Shown: positions 43,988 to 53,233, numbered from the stretch's first letter. The stretch: 64,000 nt of DNA from an uncultured Draconibacterium sp. (GCF_963676735.1 NZ_OY781464.1:1955001-2019000); one strand, 5' to 3'. Translations and numbers: made by a program. Notes: generated by a model from the letters alone, not told the origin.

Positions 43988-45190
43988 ATGAAAAAGTTTT
44001 TATACCTGATACTTGTGTTACTGATAGCATGTGAAAGCTACGATGAACCTGCTACTTATAATTTTTCGGTAAAGGCCTGTTATCCGGAAAATATAAATGA
44101 TGGAGGCATCGTTAGCGACCAGGAAATTATTGTTCGTAATATTCAAACCGGCAGAGAGTATACAGCCCAGACGAATAGAGAAGGGACAGCAACCTTTAAT
44201 GTAAGAGGCGGAAACTATGATATTCTGATTTCATTTCAGGAAAAACATACCATCGACATCGATGGTTACCCAACAGAAAAAACACTATTATTCAACGGTA
44301 GTTTAACCGGAGAATTAATTCTTGACGATGATATCACTTTAACACTCGACACCGAGTACTCAATCGAAAATGAAGGTTTTGTAATTAAAGAATTTTATTG
44401 TTCCGGCAGCCGAACTCCAGAAGATAAATCATACGGAGCAGACAAGTTCATTGAAATTTATAACAATACCGACAAGGTGTTGTATTCCGATGGACTATGT
44501 TTTGGAGTAATCCGTCACACGGTTAGTTACGAGCCTACTCCCTGGGTAGATGAGAATGGCGATCTTCTACCACGCATTCCGTTGTGGAGCTTTGTAGCCA
44601 TAGTTCCCGGCTCCGGAGAAGATTACCCCATTCAACCCGGAGAATCATTTATTATTGCGCTGTCCGGGTTGAATCACAGAGACGATCCCAACGGAAATCC
44701 ACTTTCATTCGATCTGTCTAGCGCTGCCTGGGAAATGGTGGTTGAAGATGGTAAATATGTTGATGTTCCGGGCGTTCCAAATATTTTAATGCAACGACTT
44801 ACACAGGGATCAGCTATGGTTATGGATGTACGAGGTCAACCAGTAATAATTTTCCGTTTACCTTCGGATGACTTAGAAGCTGTTTTTACCGATCCCGATA
44901 ATTTTATGATCGAGCCGGGAGGTTCATTCAACTGCTTTATGGTTCCCCGCGCCTGGGTGATTGACGGAGTAGATAATTTGCGTCTAGACGACCGCGGCTT
45001 ATTTAAACGTCTTCCAAACAGTATTGATGTTGGTTACATACAACACCGCGGAGGTTACGAAGGCGTTTCTATCAGAAGGAAAGTAAAAGAAGTGATAAAC
45101 GGACACATTGTTTATGTAGACACGAATAACTCAGCTAATGATTTTCTTACCAACCAGGAGCCAACTCCGGGAGTAATTGCAAGTGAATAA
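43988..45190 (+). CDS. DUF4876 lipoprotein, copy 1
   Basis: A 400-residue predicted lipoprotein (LLIAC lipobox, Cys at about residue 15). It starts 15 bases after the TonB receptor stop. The N-terminal part (about 20-110) is a beta-sandwich with a regulatory-like RGGNYDILI segment. The rest is the DUF4876 lamin-tail-like domain: EFYCSGSRTPED, DKFIEIYNNTDK, LSGLNHRDDPNGNPL, and a closing NDFLTNQEPTPGV. Likely outer-leaflet partner of the receptor, comparable in position to SusD-type lids but not homologous. Its stop is immediately followed by the GTG start of copy 2. Confidence 0.85.
   Translation: MKKFLYLILVLLIACESYDEPATYNFSVKACYPENINDGGIVSDQEIIVRNIQTGREYTAQTNREGTATFNVRGGNYDILISFQEKHTIDIDGYPTEKTLLFNGSLTGELILDDDITLTLDTEYSIENEGFVIKEFYCSGSRTPEDKSYGADKFIEIYNNTDKVLYSDGLCFGVIRHTVSYEPTPWVDENGDLLPRIPLWSFVAIVPGSGEDYPIQPGESFIIALSGLNHRDDPNGNPLSFDLSSAAWEMVVEDGKYVDVPGVPNILMQRLTQGSAMVMDVRGQPVIIFRLPSDDLEAVFTDPDNFMIEPGGSFNCFMVPRAWVIDGVDNLRLDDRGLFKRLPNSIDVGYIQHRGGYEGVSIRRKVKEVINGHIVYVDTNNSANDFLTNQEPTPGVIASE
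45149..45190 (+). repeat. 42-base near-identical tail, copy 1
   Basis: The last 42 bases of DUF4876 copy 1 match the last 42 bases of copy 2 with one difference, although the two genes are otherwise clearly diverged. It contains a small GGAG/CTCC hairpin just before the stop codon. Confidence 0.85.
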
Positions 45191-46396
45191 GTGAAATATC
45201 TGATATACATAGGACTATTGTTTTTGTTTGCGTGCGAAATGCATGAAATTCCGCAAACCTATGATATTGACATCACCGTTTACTATCCCGATACATTATT
45301 TAATGCTGCTCCTTTATCAAATGCTACAATCGAAATAGTTAACAAGCAAACAGGAAGAAAATATTCACAACTTTCTGATGGAAAGGGAAATGTTCATTTT
45401 GAAGTTAGAGGTGGGCTGTACGACATAAACGTTTCTTCTATGCAAAATTATCTTCTGGAAATAGATGGAGACTCGGAATACAAGGATTTAATTTTTAATG
45501 AAACTGTATTTGACAAGAAAATACTTACAGCTACGCACCTGAACATTCACACAACACTTACCATATTGAATACAGGATTTGTCATAAGCGAATTATATAA
45601 CTCTGGCTGTCGAACTCCTGAAGGCAAATTGTATTACAGAGACCTATTCATAGAGATATATAATAATTCAGATGTAACACTATTTGCTGATGGATTATGT
45701 TTTGGTAATCTATGGTATAAAAATACCTATACGCCTAATCCATTGTTAAAACCCGATGGAAGTTTCCCTCCTAGCATTGCATGTTGGAGTTATATTGCCG
45801 TAATTCCGGGAAGCGGTTCTGATTACCCGGTAAATCCTGGCGAAACCTTTGTTATCGCTTTATCGGCAATAAACCATCGTGACGATCCAAATGGCAATAT
45901 CAATTCCATTGATCTGTCAAAGTCTGATTTTGAATTATTCATAGAAGACGGTAAATATGTAGATAATCCCGGTGTCTTAAATGCGAATATGATTCAGATT
46001 CATGAACGTCCTTTTTCAAAAGTTATGGTTTTTAATGTAAAAGGGCAATCATCCATTATTTTTAAGATACCAGACAACAACTTTCAAGCTTTTTTCGGCG
46101 ATCCAGAAAACTACGTTTTCCCGCCTCGCAGCTCCGACCGATGCATATTAGTGCCTGAAAGTTGGATCATTGATGGGGTGGAGAATCCTGAATTAAATCC
46201 GACTGTTTACCAACGTTTGCCCAATAATATCGATTCGGGATATATTCAACACAAAGGAACTGGCGAAAGAGTTTCAATTAAAAGAAAAATACAGAAGGTT
46301 GTTGATGGCAGAGTTGTTCTAATGGACACCAACAATTCAAGCAACGATTTTTTAACCAACCAGGAGCCAACTCCGGGAGTAATTGAAAGTGAATAA
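45191..46396 (+). CDS. DUF4876 lipoprotein, copy 2
   Basis: A 401-residue paralogue of the preceding protein, roughly half identical by eye. The start is GTG at 45191, directly after the TAA of copy 1; the lipobox is LFAC (about residue 15). It repeats the pattern: ELYNSGCRTPEG, LFIEIYNNSD, LSAINHRDDPNGN, and NDFLTNQEPTPGV at the end. A tandem duplication of the whole gene is the simplest reading. Zero-gap junctions on both sides imply translational coupling. Confidence 0.85.
   Translation: MKYLIYIGLLFLFACEMHEIPQTYDIDITVYYPDTLFNAAPLSNATIEIVNKQTGRKYSQLSDGKGNVHFEVRGGLYDINVSSMQNYLLEIDGDSEYKDLIFNETVFDKKILTATHLNIHTTLTILNTGFVISELYNSGCRTPEGKLYYRDLFIEIYNNSDVTLFADGLCFGNLWYKNTYTPNPLLKPDGSFPPSIACWSYIAVIPGSGSDYPVNPGETFVIALSAINHRDDPNGNINSIDLSKSDFELFIEDGKYVDNPGVLNANMIQIHERPFSKVMVFNVKGQSSIIFKIPDNNFQAFFGDPENYVFPPRSSDRCILVPESWIIDGVENPELNPTVYQRLPNNIDSGYIQHKGTGERVSIKRKIQKVVDGRVVLMDTNNSSNDFLTNQEPTPGVIESE
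46355..46396 (+). repeat. 42-base near-identical tail, copy 2
   Basis: Matches 45149-45190 at 41 of 42 bases, and again abuts the next gene's start with no gap. Confidence 0.85.
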
Positions 46397-47965
46397 ATGA
46401 ATAGAATAAAGCACATAACATCTTTTCTCATCGTTTTAGTGGCACTGTTTAATGTTTGCCGGGCAAATTCCAGCGATGCTGTTTCATTACAATCGTCTCA
46501 GTCGACCGAATCAATTTTACTGCTAAAAAGTCCCTGGTCGGTTTCGGAGAATGCTGCCGGATTACAATTTCTTGAGCTGCCCCGAAGGATAGGTAGAGTT
46601 TCGGTTTTTTACAACAACAGTAAAGGCGACTATCACTTGTTTCAGCAAGGCCAGGAAAACCTTCAATATGGTTTTTATACCAATGGTTACACACATCTTA
46701 AAAACTGGAATTTCTACGGCAATTTTAGTTATTACAGTCAGGTTGACAAAGATATTCGCTGGTCTGATGTGATGGAACCATACAACGATAATCCTTATAC
46801 ACTTGGCGACGACATTGGCGGTAAATACATTAAAGAATATTTCGACATGAATGCCAAAGCTGCCTGGCATGCCAACGAACGACTGAATTTGGGATTTGAA
46901 GTGAATTACCAAACCGGGGTTGGAACACGGAGAAAGGATCCAAGGCCGGTGAACAAAGCAACTGATTTTAGATTTAAACCCGGAATCGTATACACCATCA
47001 ATAATTTCAACATTGGATTAAACTTCAAAATTGAAACCGCCAAAGAAGATATTGAGGTTGAACTTGTAGCTGATTCAACCTATACTTTTTACCACTTTAA
47101 AGGGCTTGGTGTATTCTCATCCTCTTACGAACGTGATTTAAGAACACAGGAAGTAACAACTCTTGGCGGTGCTCTTCAATTCGGTTTTAATGGTTCCGCA
47201 CTTCAGAACATGACAGAAATATCGTTCTTTCAGAAAGAAACAGATATTAAACGAGGTGTGAGTGTTCCTCTTCAGGTAGTACTGCTCGAGAAATTTCAAA
47301 CCGATGTAAATTCGGTATTCCTTTTTGGCGAAAGTGATCAAACTGTAAAAAGGTTAAGGTTACATTTTAACGACAAACATATTTACGGACACGAACCGGT
47401 TGTTGAACCAAAACAGGTTCAGGAAAATTACCAATGGTCAACCGCTGCCAAATATGTATTATACTGGCACCAGGAAAATACAGTTGGTGTAAACTACGAT
47501 TATTATAGACTTTTAGACAAGAATCATTATAACTGGGGAATGGCACTTGGAGGAGAACTATACGCCAGTGAAACGTCCTACTATTTTGTGCCGGAAAAAA
47601 ACGAACAACAACTCAAATACTACTCGGTAAATGCAGCCGTAAAAAAGGAGATGCTTACATCTTTTGCCGATCTTATTTTTGAGATAAATGGAAAATACCA
47701 AAAAGGATTCGACAGTTATTATAAACTGGTTGATGAAGAAACACTTTTGGAACTGACAAATACCGATTTTGTTGAAAACGATTTCGATTATTACAATTCG
47801 GCAATGTCGGAAATTGGTGCAAAAATTGGTTTCGGGAAAAAAATAAAAATGTATCGCGAGTGGATGCAGATGTATCTGAATGCCAATTACTCCAAACAAT
47901 TTTCTCAAATGGCAAATAATCCAGACCGCACATATATAAATCTACAATTCGGAATTAACTTTTAA
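46397..47965 (+). CDS. DUF6850-like outer-membrane beta-barrel protein
   Basis: A 522-residue predicted outer-membrane barrel. The signal peptide is about 1-23 (NVCRANSS). The remainder is alternating amphipathic strands with aromatic girdles (YGFYTNGY, WNFYGNFSYY, GVNYDYYR) and a C-terminal strand ending LQFGINF, with Phe as the last residue. It most resembles the DUF6850 family, found next to DUF4876 genes. Its start follows the previous stop directly and the ABC ATPase begins three bases after its own stop. Confidence 0.75.
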   Translation: MNRIKHITSFLIVLVALFNVCRANSSDAVSLQSSQSTESILLLKSPWSVSENAAGLQFLELPRRIGRVSVFYNNSKGDYHLFQQGQENLQYGFYTNGYTHLKNWNFYGNFSYYSQVDKDIRWSDVMEPYNDNPYTLGDDIGGKYIKEYFDMNAKAAWHANERLNLGFEVNYQTGVGTRRKDPRPVNKATDFRFKPGIVYTINNFNIGLNFKIETAKEDIEVELVADSTYTFYHFKGLGVFSSSYERDLRTQEVTTLGGALQFGFNGSALQNMTEISFFQKETDIKRGVSVPLQVVLLEKFQTDVNSVFLFGESDQTVKRLRLHFNDKHIYGHEPVVEPKQVQENYQWSTAAKYVLYWHQENTVGVNYDYYRLLDKNHYNWGMALGGELYASETSYYFVPEKNEQQLKYYSVNAAVKKEMLTSFADLIFEINGKYQKGFDSYYKLVDEETLLELTNTDFVENDFDYYNSAMSEIGAKIGFGKKIKMYREWMQMYLNANYSKQFSQMANNPDRTYINLQFGINF

Positions 47966-47968
47966 ATT

Positions 47969-48859
47969 ATGAGCGAATACGCAATTGAATGTAATAACCT
48001 CACCCATTATTATGGGAAAAAACTGGTGTACGAGAACCTGAACATCAAGGTTCGGGAAGGTAGTATACTGGGACTTTTGGGGAAAAATGGTGCAGGAAAA
48101 ACAACCACCATTAACATATTGAATGGTTTTTTGCAGCCCCGCAGCGGCGAATGTCTAATTTATGGAGAGAATACACAACATTTAACGCCTGAGAATAAAG
48201 CGCGAATTGGATTCTTAATTGAAGGACATATTCAGTATGCATTTATGAACATTCACCAGATAGAGAAATTTTACTCAAAATTTTACAAAAAGTGGGATAA
48301 CGAACCATACTGGCAATTGATGTCGAAGTTAAAAGTTACGCCTACCCAAAAAATCTCCACCATGTCGTGCGGTCAGCGTTCACAGGTTGCGTTAGGATTA
48401 ATTCTGGCACAAGATCCCGATCTGCTTATTCTCGACGATTTCTCCATGGGGCTCGATCCGGGTTATCGCCGGCTGTTTATTGATTACCTGCGCGAATATG
48501 CCAAAGCGAAAAAGAAAACCATATTCACAACTTCTCATATCATTCAGGACATGGAGCGCCTGATAGACGATGTGTTAATTATGGATTATAACCGTGTACT
48601 GGCTCAACGCGATGTAAATGAGTTTATGCGCGAGTTCAAACAGTTTTACCTCGAAGTGGAAAATCCATCAATCGACCTGTCGAACGAGGACTTCGTAGCC
48701 AACTTCGAGAAAGTAAACAACAAAATAGAGATTTACACTTACCAGTCGGAGCAAATGGTGCTTGACTTTTTGAAAAGCAAAGGTATTGCCTACAAGAATT
48801 TTCAGAAAGTTGAAATGGGACTGGAAGACGCTTTTATTGGTTTAACCGGAAAATATTAA
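47969..48859 (+). CDS. ABC transporter ATP-binding protein
   Basis: A 296-residue ATPase of the CcmA/NatA/NosF type. Walker A is GKNGAGKTT (about 38-46), the signature is SCGQR (an SGGQ variant, about 133-137), Walker B is LLILDD (about 151-156), and the H-loop is TTSHI. A C-terminal extension of about 90 residues follows the core. It pairs with the 222-residue permease that begins four bases after its stop. Such two-gene ABC units often move lipids, hemes or metal-centre precursors, or deform membrane partners. Confidence 0.9.
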   Translation: MSEYAIECNNLTHYYGKKLVYENLNIKVREGSILGLLGKNGAGKTTTINILNGFLQPRSGECLIYGENTQHLTPENKARIGFLIEGHIQYAFMNIHQIEKFYSKFYKKWDNEPYWQLMSKLKVTPTQKISTMSCGQRSQVALGLILAQDPDLLILDDFSMGLDPGYRRLFIDYLREYAKAKKKTIFTTSHIIQDMERLIDDVLIMDYNRVLAQRDVNEFMREFKQFYLEVENPSIDLSNEDFVANFEKVNNKIEIYTYQSEQMVLDFLKSKGIAYKNFQKVEMGLEDAFIGLTGKY

Positions 48860-48863
48860 GCTT

Positions 48864-49532
48864 ATGTGGAAAGGAATGATATATAAAGAATGGCTAAAAA
48901 TCAGATGGTTTTTACTCATATACGCGGCAATCGATTTATTGTCAGTAGTCTATATTTTTATTCGTGTTCAACACGATATTACTTTTAGTTCACCAAACGG
49001 ATACTGGTATTATCTCCTGTTTATGGGAGGACAATATTTTAGTTTGCTGAAGTTTTTACCCGCAATTGGGGCACTTGCTGTAGCAATAGCACAATATTTT
49101 CCCGAAACGGTAAGCAAAAGAATAAAGCTTACCTTTCACTTGCCACTCAATGAAAATAAAGCATTGCTAATAATGTGGCTTTTTGGAGCCGGAACCCTAT
49201 TTGTTATTTACCTTTTTCAATTCTTGTTATTCGCAGGGCTTAGCCTGATTTATTTACCTGAGGATATAATTATTCCTGCACTTTCATCAATATTGCCGTG
49301 GTTTATGGCCGGATTTGCCTGTTACAACCTCACGGCATTAATTGTACTTGAACCCGTTTGGAAATACCGGATTTTCTATCTTATTATCGCAGTACTTTTT
49401 ATTCCATTATTATTACAAAGTGCATTAACAGAAGGATTTTCACCCGTAAATCCCTACATGGCAATTCTGGTATTGTTAAGTAGCTTTTCATTGTTGTTTT
49501 CAGGTTACCGATTTAGAAAAGGAGAAATGTAA
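48864..49532 (+). CDS. ABC permease-like membrane protein
   Basis: A 222-residue integral membrane protein with about six TM helices (near 14-32, 50-74, 94-118, 130-152, 158-180, 190-213), similar in size and layout to the NosY/ABC-2 type permease partners. No soluble domain is present. A good Shine-Dalgarno-like AAAGGAG occurs at its 3' end before the DUF4857 start (49534), one base after its stop. The substrate is unknown. Confidence 0.75.
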   Translation: MWKGMIYKEWLKIRWFLLIYAAIDLLSVVYIFIRVQHDITFSSPNGYWYYLLFMGGQYFSLLKFLPAIGALAVAIAQYFPETVSKRIKLTFHLPLNENKALLIMWLFGAGTLFVIYLFQFLLFAGLSLIYLPEDIIIPALSSILPWFMAGFACYNLTALIVLEPVWKYRIFYLIIAVLFIPLLLQSALTEGFSPVNPYMAILVLLSSFSLLFSGYRFRKGEM

Positions 49533-49533
49533 A

Positions 49534-50769
49534 ATGGTTAAATTTAGCAGATATATACTCGTCGTGATAGCCATTTTTAGTCTGGCTGTTGCCCTACCCC
49601 GTTTGTATTGGATTTCTTTTGAAAAGCCAATTAAGTCACCAAGTATCTTTTATAGTTGTGTTGATAAGGATTTTTTTATGATTCGACCAGCTGATGGTGG
49701 AATAAAAACAAATTCAAAAGGGGAAGAATTCTCGCGCGATGAATTTGAATTAAAACTCCCGTTGAATTATAGTCGCCAGCTTACCTTAAACCGAACAATG
49801 CCCGACTCGATAAACGGGGTTGAAATGGATTTGCATGAAATAAGCCGAAACCGTTCATTTTTCAGGGTGCGCCCCAAAGATATCGACACACCACTCCCAT
49901 CGTTGTACCCGCTTTTCGAATCGCAATCAGGACGAGCAAACCTGGAAATGCCTGATGATTTTTTTCGCATTGCTTGGCGAATGGAATTCATTGATGCAGG
50001 TACGAATAATATTCTCGAAGAAAAGAGCCGGATGTTTTCTGCTGTACTTTATAAGCGTGGTTTTCAGTTTCCTGCCACATCGATAAACGGAATTCCAACA
50101 ACCCGCAAATCGTGCGACGAAGGCTACCTCGTTCTCGACAGTGCAGATCAGCTTTTTCACATCAAAATGATTAAAGGGAAGCCATTTATACGTAAAGTTG
50201 AAGTACCTGAAGGACTCCGATTCAAGCATATTGCCTGTGTAGACTTTAGCGACAAGCTGTATTATGCTTACTTATTTTCAACCGATCACGATGTATATGT
50301 TTTAACTCAATACGATTACCTCTTGCAAAAACTTGAGGTTGAAGATATACACCCTGAACTAAATGAAGTACGCATTTTAGGCGACTTGTTTAATTACACA
50401 GTAACGAGTTTAGGCAACGGTTTTATCTCAACCAGTGTTTTAGATAAAGACTTTAAATTTGTTGACCAGTACAAAGAAACTTGGTCTACTCGTGATGAAC
50501 GAATTGAAGGTAAAATTGCACAATTACTTTTTCCTTTTGAATTAAAACTTACCGACGGTAAATCATCATACATTAGGTTTTTCGGAGCCTTTCACTCATC
50601 ATTTTTATGGCTTATTCTAAGTTTTGTTTTAATCGTAACGCATTTTATCATTATAACGAAACGTAAGGAGAAGATAAAAAATCAAATAGTAGATCTGATA
50701 CTAATTAGTATAACAGGAATTTTCGGCTTTATAGCCGTAAACTTTTTCCCTAATAAGTTTTTTGATTAA
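49534..50769 (+). CDS. DUF4857 membrane protein
   Basis: A 411-residue protein with one N-terminal TM or signal-anchor (about 6-26), a large extracytoplasmic beta-rich part, and two C-terminal TM helices (about 350-370 and 385-403). It fits DUF4857, a family found after ABC permeases in Bacteroidota. By position it is likely part of the ABC complex, perhaps a periplasmic adaptor to the outer-membrane components. It closes the operon; a strong terminator follows. Confidence 0.78.
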   Translation: MVKFSRYILVVIAIFSLAVALPRLYWISFEKPIKSPSIFYSCVDKDFFMIRPADGGIKTNSKGEEFSRDEFELKLPLNYSRQLTLNRTMPDSINGVEMDLHEISRNRSFFRVRPKDIDTPLPSLYPLFESQSGRANLEMPDDFFRIAWRMEFIDAGTNNILEEKSRMFSAVLYKRGFQFPATSINGIPTTRKSCDEGYLVLDSADQLFHIKMIKGKPFIRKVEVPEGLRFKHIACVDFSDKLYYAYLFSTDHDVYVLTQYDYLLQKLEVEDIHPELNEVRILGDLFNYTVTSLGNGFISTSVLDKDFKFVDQYKETWSTRDERIEGKIAQLLFPFELKLTDGKSSYIRFFGAFHSSFLWLILSFVLIVTHFIIITKRKEKIKNQIVDLILISITGIFGFIAVNFFPNKFFD

Positions 50770-50788
50770 CGGGGAAAGGGACAGTGTA

Positions 50789-50819
50789 ACGGCCATTCAG
50801 TTTTGAGTGGCCGTTTTTT
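50789..50819 (+). terminator. Intrinsic terminator at the end of the island
   Basis: ACGGCCATTCA, loop GTTT, TGAGTGGCCGT is an 11-base stem with one wobble pair, followed by TTTTTG. A TACCTTCG -7-like element for prmA follows immediately (50822-50829). Confidence 0.9.
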
Positions 50820-50846
50820 GTTACCTTCGCCGCAAATTTAAGCTAA

Positions 50847-51683
50847 ATGGATTACCAAAAAGTTACTATACAAATCACACCGTTTCAAGAGTGGCTGCGC
50901 GATGTTTTAAATGCTCAACTGGCAGAAATTGGCTTCGATAGTTTTGTGGAAACCGAAGAAGGATTCGAAGCTTTTATTCCGGCAGCCAGTTTCTCAGAAG
51001 AAAATTTAAACGCTGTGCTGGCAGATTTCTCCGGGGATTTTTCTTTTAATGTAGAATCAGAGTTTATTGCTGACCAAAACTGGAACGAAGAGTGGGAAAA
51101 AAACTATTTCAAACCACTTGTAATAGGCGGAGAATGTATGATAAGAGCGCCATTTCATACGGAATTTCCTGAGGCTAAATACGAAATTATTATTGAGCCG
51201 AACATGGCCTTTGGTACCGGGAATCATGAAACAACAGCTACCATTATCGAGTCGATTCTGCAAAACGATTTGAGTGGAAAGACCATTCTTGATATGGGTT
51301 GCGGAACAGGAATTCTCAGCATTCTGGCATCGATGAAAGGGGCAAAACAGATTACTGCCATCGACATCGATAAGTGGTCGTACGAAGGAACACTGGAAAA
51401 TGCCCAACTAAACAACATCAGCAACATTGAAATAAAACTTGGTGATGCAAGTATACTCGGCACCGATACATTCGACCTGATTTTTGCCAACATTCATAAA
51501 AACGTTTTACTGAATGATATGGAAGCTTATTATTCGGTGCTAAACATGGGCGGCACCTTAATTCTGAGCGGTTTTTATAAAGAAGACATTCCGGATATTA
51601 AAAGAAAAGCCGAAAGCCTAGGCATGGTAGATGCCGGTTTTGTGGAAAAAAACAACTGGGTGGCACACTCGTTTACCAAATAA
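50847..51683 (+). CDS. prmA: Ribosomal protein L11 methyltransferase
   Basis: A 278-residue cytoplasmic methyltransferase trimethylating ribosomal protein L11. The N-terminal recognition domain (1-110) is followed by AFGTGNHETT (about 128-137) and the SAM-binding LDMGCGTGILS (about 150-160), with IFANIHKNVL as motif IV. The NIHKN form of the usual NPP(Y/F)-like motif is normal for PrmA in this phylum. It is transcribed with the PLD-like gene two bases downstream. Confidence 0.93.
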   Translation: MDYQKVTIQITPFQEWLRDVLNAQLAEIGFDSFVETEEGFEAFIPAASFSEENLNAVLADFSGDFSFNVESEFIADQNWNEEWEKNYFKPLVIGGECMIRAPFHTEFPEAKYEIIIEPNMAFGTGNHETTATIIESILQNDLSGKTILDMGCGTGILSILASMKGAKQITAIDIDKWSYEGTLENAQLNNISNIEIKLGDASILGTDTFDLIFANIHKNVLLNDMEAYYSVLNMGGTLILSGFYKEDIPDIKRKAESLGMVDAGFVEKNNWVAHSFTK

Positions 51684-51685
51684 AA

Positions 51686-52348
51686 ATGCAGGAACTGTTT
51701 AATTATTTTGTTAACCATAAAAGTGCTCTTAAGAAAAGGCACCTTCCAAAATCAGTAGCAGTTCAGCTGAAAAGACTAACCAGGCATCAGCGCGACCGGC
51801 TAAAACTGCAGTTGACAGAAACAGCTAAAACGCTTGATGAGCTGGATAAAAGCCAGGCAATCGACTGGCTGCAAACCTGCACCCAACTTATTAACGAGCA
51901 TGCCTTCCATTTTAACCGCGTATTTTTTAGTCCGGGTAACGAAATTAAAAACGAAATTAAATACCTGCTCGAGCATGCCCATACTTCGGTTGACCTGTGC
52001 ATTTTTACCATTACCGACAACGAACTGGCACAAAAAATTAAAGTTTGCCATAAACGTGGCGTAAAAGTGCGTATAATTACCGACGACGAAAAGACCACCG
52101 ATAACGGTTCTGAAATTTTAAAACTCGCCAAAGCCGGAATTCCTGTTAAAATCGATCATTCGCATTACCACATGCACAATAAATTTGGAATAATTGATGA
52201 GCGCATTGCCATAACCGGCAGTTTCAACTGGACCTATACGGCTACAAAACACAACCAGGAAAACTTACTTGCTACTTCAAAATTTGAAATAGTAAAACAA
52301 TATAACGATGAGTTTGAACGGCTTTGGGATTCCTTATTCACGTTCTGA
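51686..52348 (+). CDS. Phospholipase D-like protein (single HKD motif)
   Basis: A 220-residue protein with a C-terminal PLD catalytic half: HNKFGIID (HxKx4D) followed by GSFNWTYTA and a downstream NQEN. One HKD motif means it must dimerise, as mitochondrial cardiolipin-hydrolase/nuclease type proteins do. The N-terminal 75 residues are basic and helical, no signal peptide; nuclease or phosphodiesterase activity on nucleic acid is likelier than phospholipid cleavage, but this is inference. It starts two bases after the prmA stop and ends three bases from the convergent gene. Confidence 0.8.
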   Translation: MQELFNYFVNHKSALKKRHLPKSVAVQLKRLTRHQRDRLKLQLTETAKTLDELDKSQAIDWLQTCTQLINEHAFHFNRVFFSPGNEIKNEIKYLLEHAHTSVDLCIFTITDNELAQKIKVCHKRGVKVRIITDDEKTTDNGSEILKLAKAGIPVKIDHSHYHMHNKFGIIDERIAITGSFNWTYTATKHNQENLLATSKFEIVKQYNDEFERLWDSLFTF

Positions 52349-52351
52349 AAA

Positions 52352-52864
52352 TTATAAATCGAGCACCGCCTCCTGACGCGGCATTTCCCAAATCTCCAAA
52401 TCCCGAATGTTTGCCCCATCAATAACAAAACGCAGGGCTGTACATACTTTATGGAAACCTTTGTAACCAGCAGCACCAGGATTCATGTGCAAAAAATCGA
52501 GTTTCTTATCGTAAATCACTTTCAAAATATGCGAATGTCCGCTAATAAAAAGATCAGGCGGATTGGTAAAAATATCGGGTTTTACATAGCGTTCGTAACG
52601 CCCGGGATAACCACCAATATGTGTCATCCATACATCAACATCTTCGCACCTAAATCGCTGGTGCAAAGGGTGCACTACCCGAACATCCTGCCCATCAATA
52701 TTACCATAAACCGCTCGTAATGGTTTTATTTCCGCCAGTTTATCGGCCGTTTCAATGTTACCAAAATCGCCGGCATGCCATATTTCATCCACATTTGCAA
52801 AAAAATTAAATAAGCGGGGATGAATAAACCCGTGGGTATCCGACAGCAATCCGATTCGTTTCAT
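52352..52864 (-). CDS. YfcE-type metallophosphoesterase
   Basis: A 170-residue cytoplasmic phosphodiesterase of the YfcE/MJ0936 group. Metal motifs are GLLSDTHG (near residue 5), AGDFGN, YGNID and ISGHSH, all intact. The start at 52864 is preferred: the longer in-frame start at 52918 would place the +strand promoter of the next gene inside the coding region and add an atypical N-terminus. It is divergent from the ABM gene. Confidence 0.88.
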   Translation of the reverse strand: MKRIGLLSDTHGFIHPRLFNFFANVDEIWHAGDFGNIETADKLAEIKPLRAVYGNIDGQDVRVVHPLHQRFRCEDVDVWMTHIGGYPGRYERYVKPDIFTNPPDLFISGHSHILKVIYDKKLDFLHMNPGAAGYKGFHKVCTALRFVIDGANIRDLEIWEMPRQEAVLDL

Positions 52865-52893
52865 TTTATTCGACTTATTCGCGCAAATTAAGC

Positions 52894-52901
52894 TAAATTT
52901 G
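52894..52901 (+). promoter_or_regulatory. -7 element for the ABM/SixA genes
   Basis: TAAATTTG fits TAnnTTTG, 35 bases before ATG 52937. Confidence 0.45.
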
Positions 52902-52936
52902 TTCCTATTAACCAACATTTCAGAAAAAAGAACAAT

Positions 52937-53218
52937 ATGATATCGATAGTTGCTAAGTTTAAAGTTAAAGAAGGACAGGAAGAAAAATTTGTTGAATTAG
53001 CGAAGGGTTTAATTGCTCCTTCACAGGCAGAGGAAGGTTGCCTGGAATATAACCTCCATAAAGATTTGCAACACGAACTAACCTACACCATGATTGAAAA
53101 GTGGAAAGACCAACAGGCCATTGACCTCCACAACAAAACAGTTCATTTTACCAGTACGGTACCTAAAATTGTAAAAATTGCAGATGTTGAAATAGATTTA
53201 TACCAACCGGTAAACTAA
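52937..53218 (+). CDS. ABM-domain (antibiotic biosynthesis monooxygenase-like) protein
   Basis: A 93-residue single-domain protein of the YgiN/ABM dimeric alpha/beta-barrel family. ISIVAKFKVKEGQEEKF, EEGCLEYNLHKD and EKWKDQQAIDLHN are characteristic. Members often act on quinones or other small oxidisable molecules without a cofactor; nothing here fixes the substrate. The SixA gene follows 15 bases later. Confidence 0.88.
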   Translation: MISIVAKFKVKEGQEEKFVELAKGLIAPSQAEEGCLEYNLHKDLQHELTYTMIEKWKDQQAIDLHNKTVHFTSTVPKIVKIADVEIDLYQPVN

Positions 53219-53233
53219 CTTAAATGTAATAAT

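Noticed and set aside
34679..50769. Polysaccharide utilisation locus (SusC/SusD type)
   Set aside because: There is a TonB receptor but no SusD homologue, no glycoside hydrolase or lyase, and the lipoproteins are DUF4876; the polyferredoxin and ABC genes do not fit a PUL.
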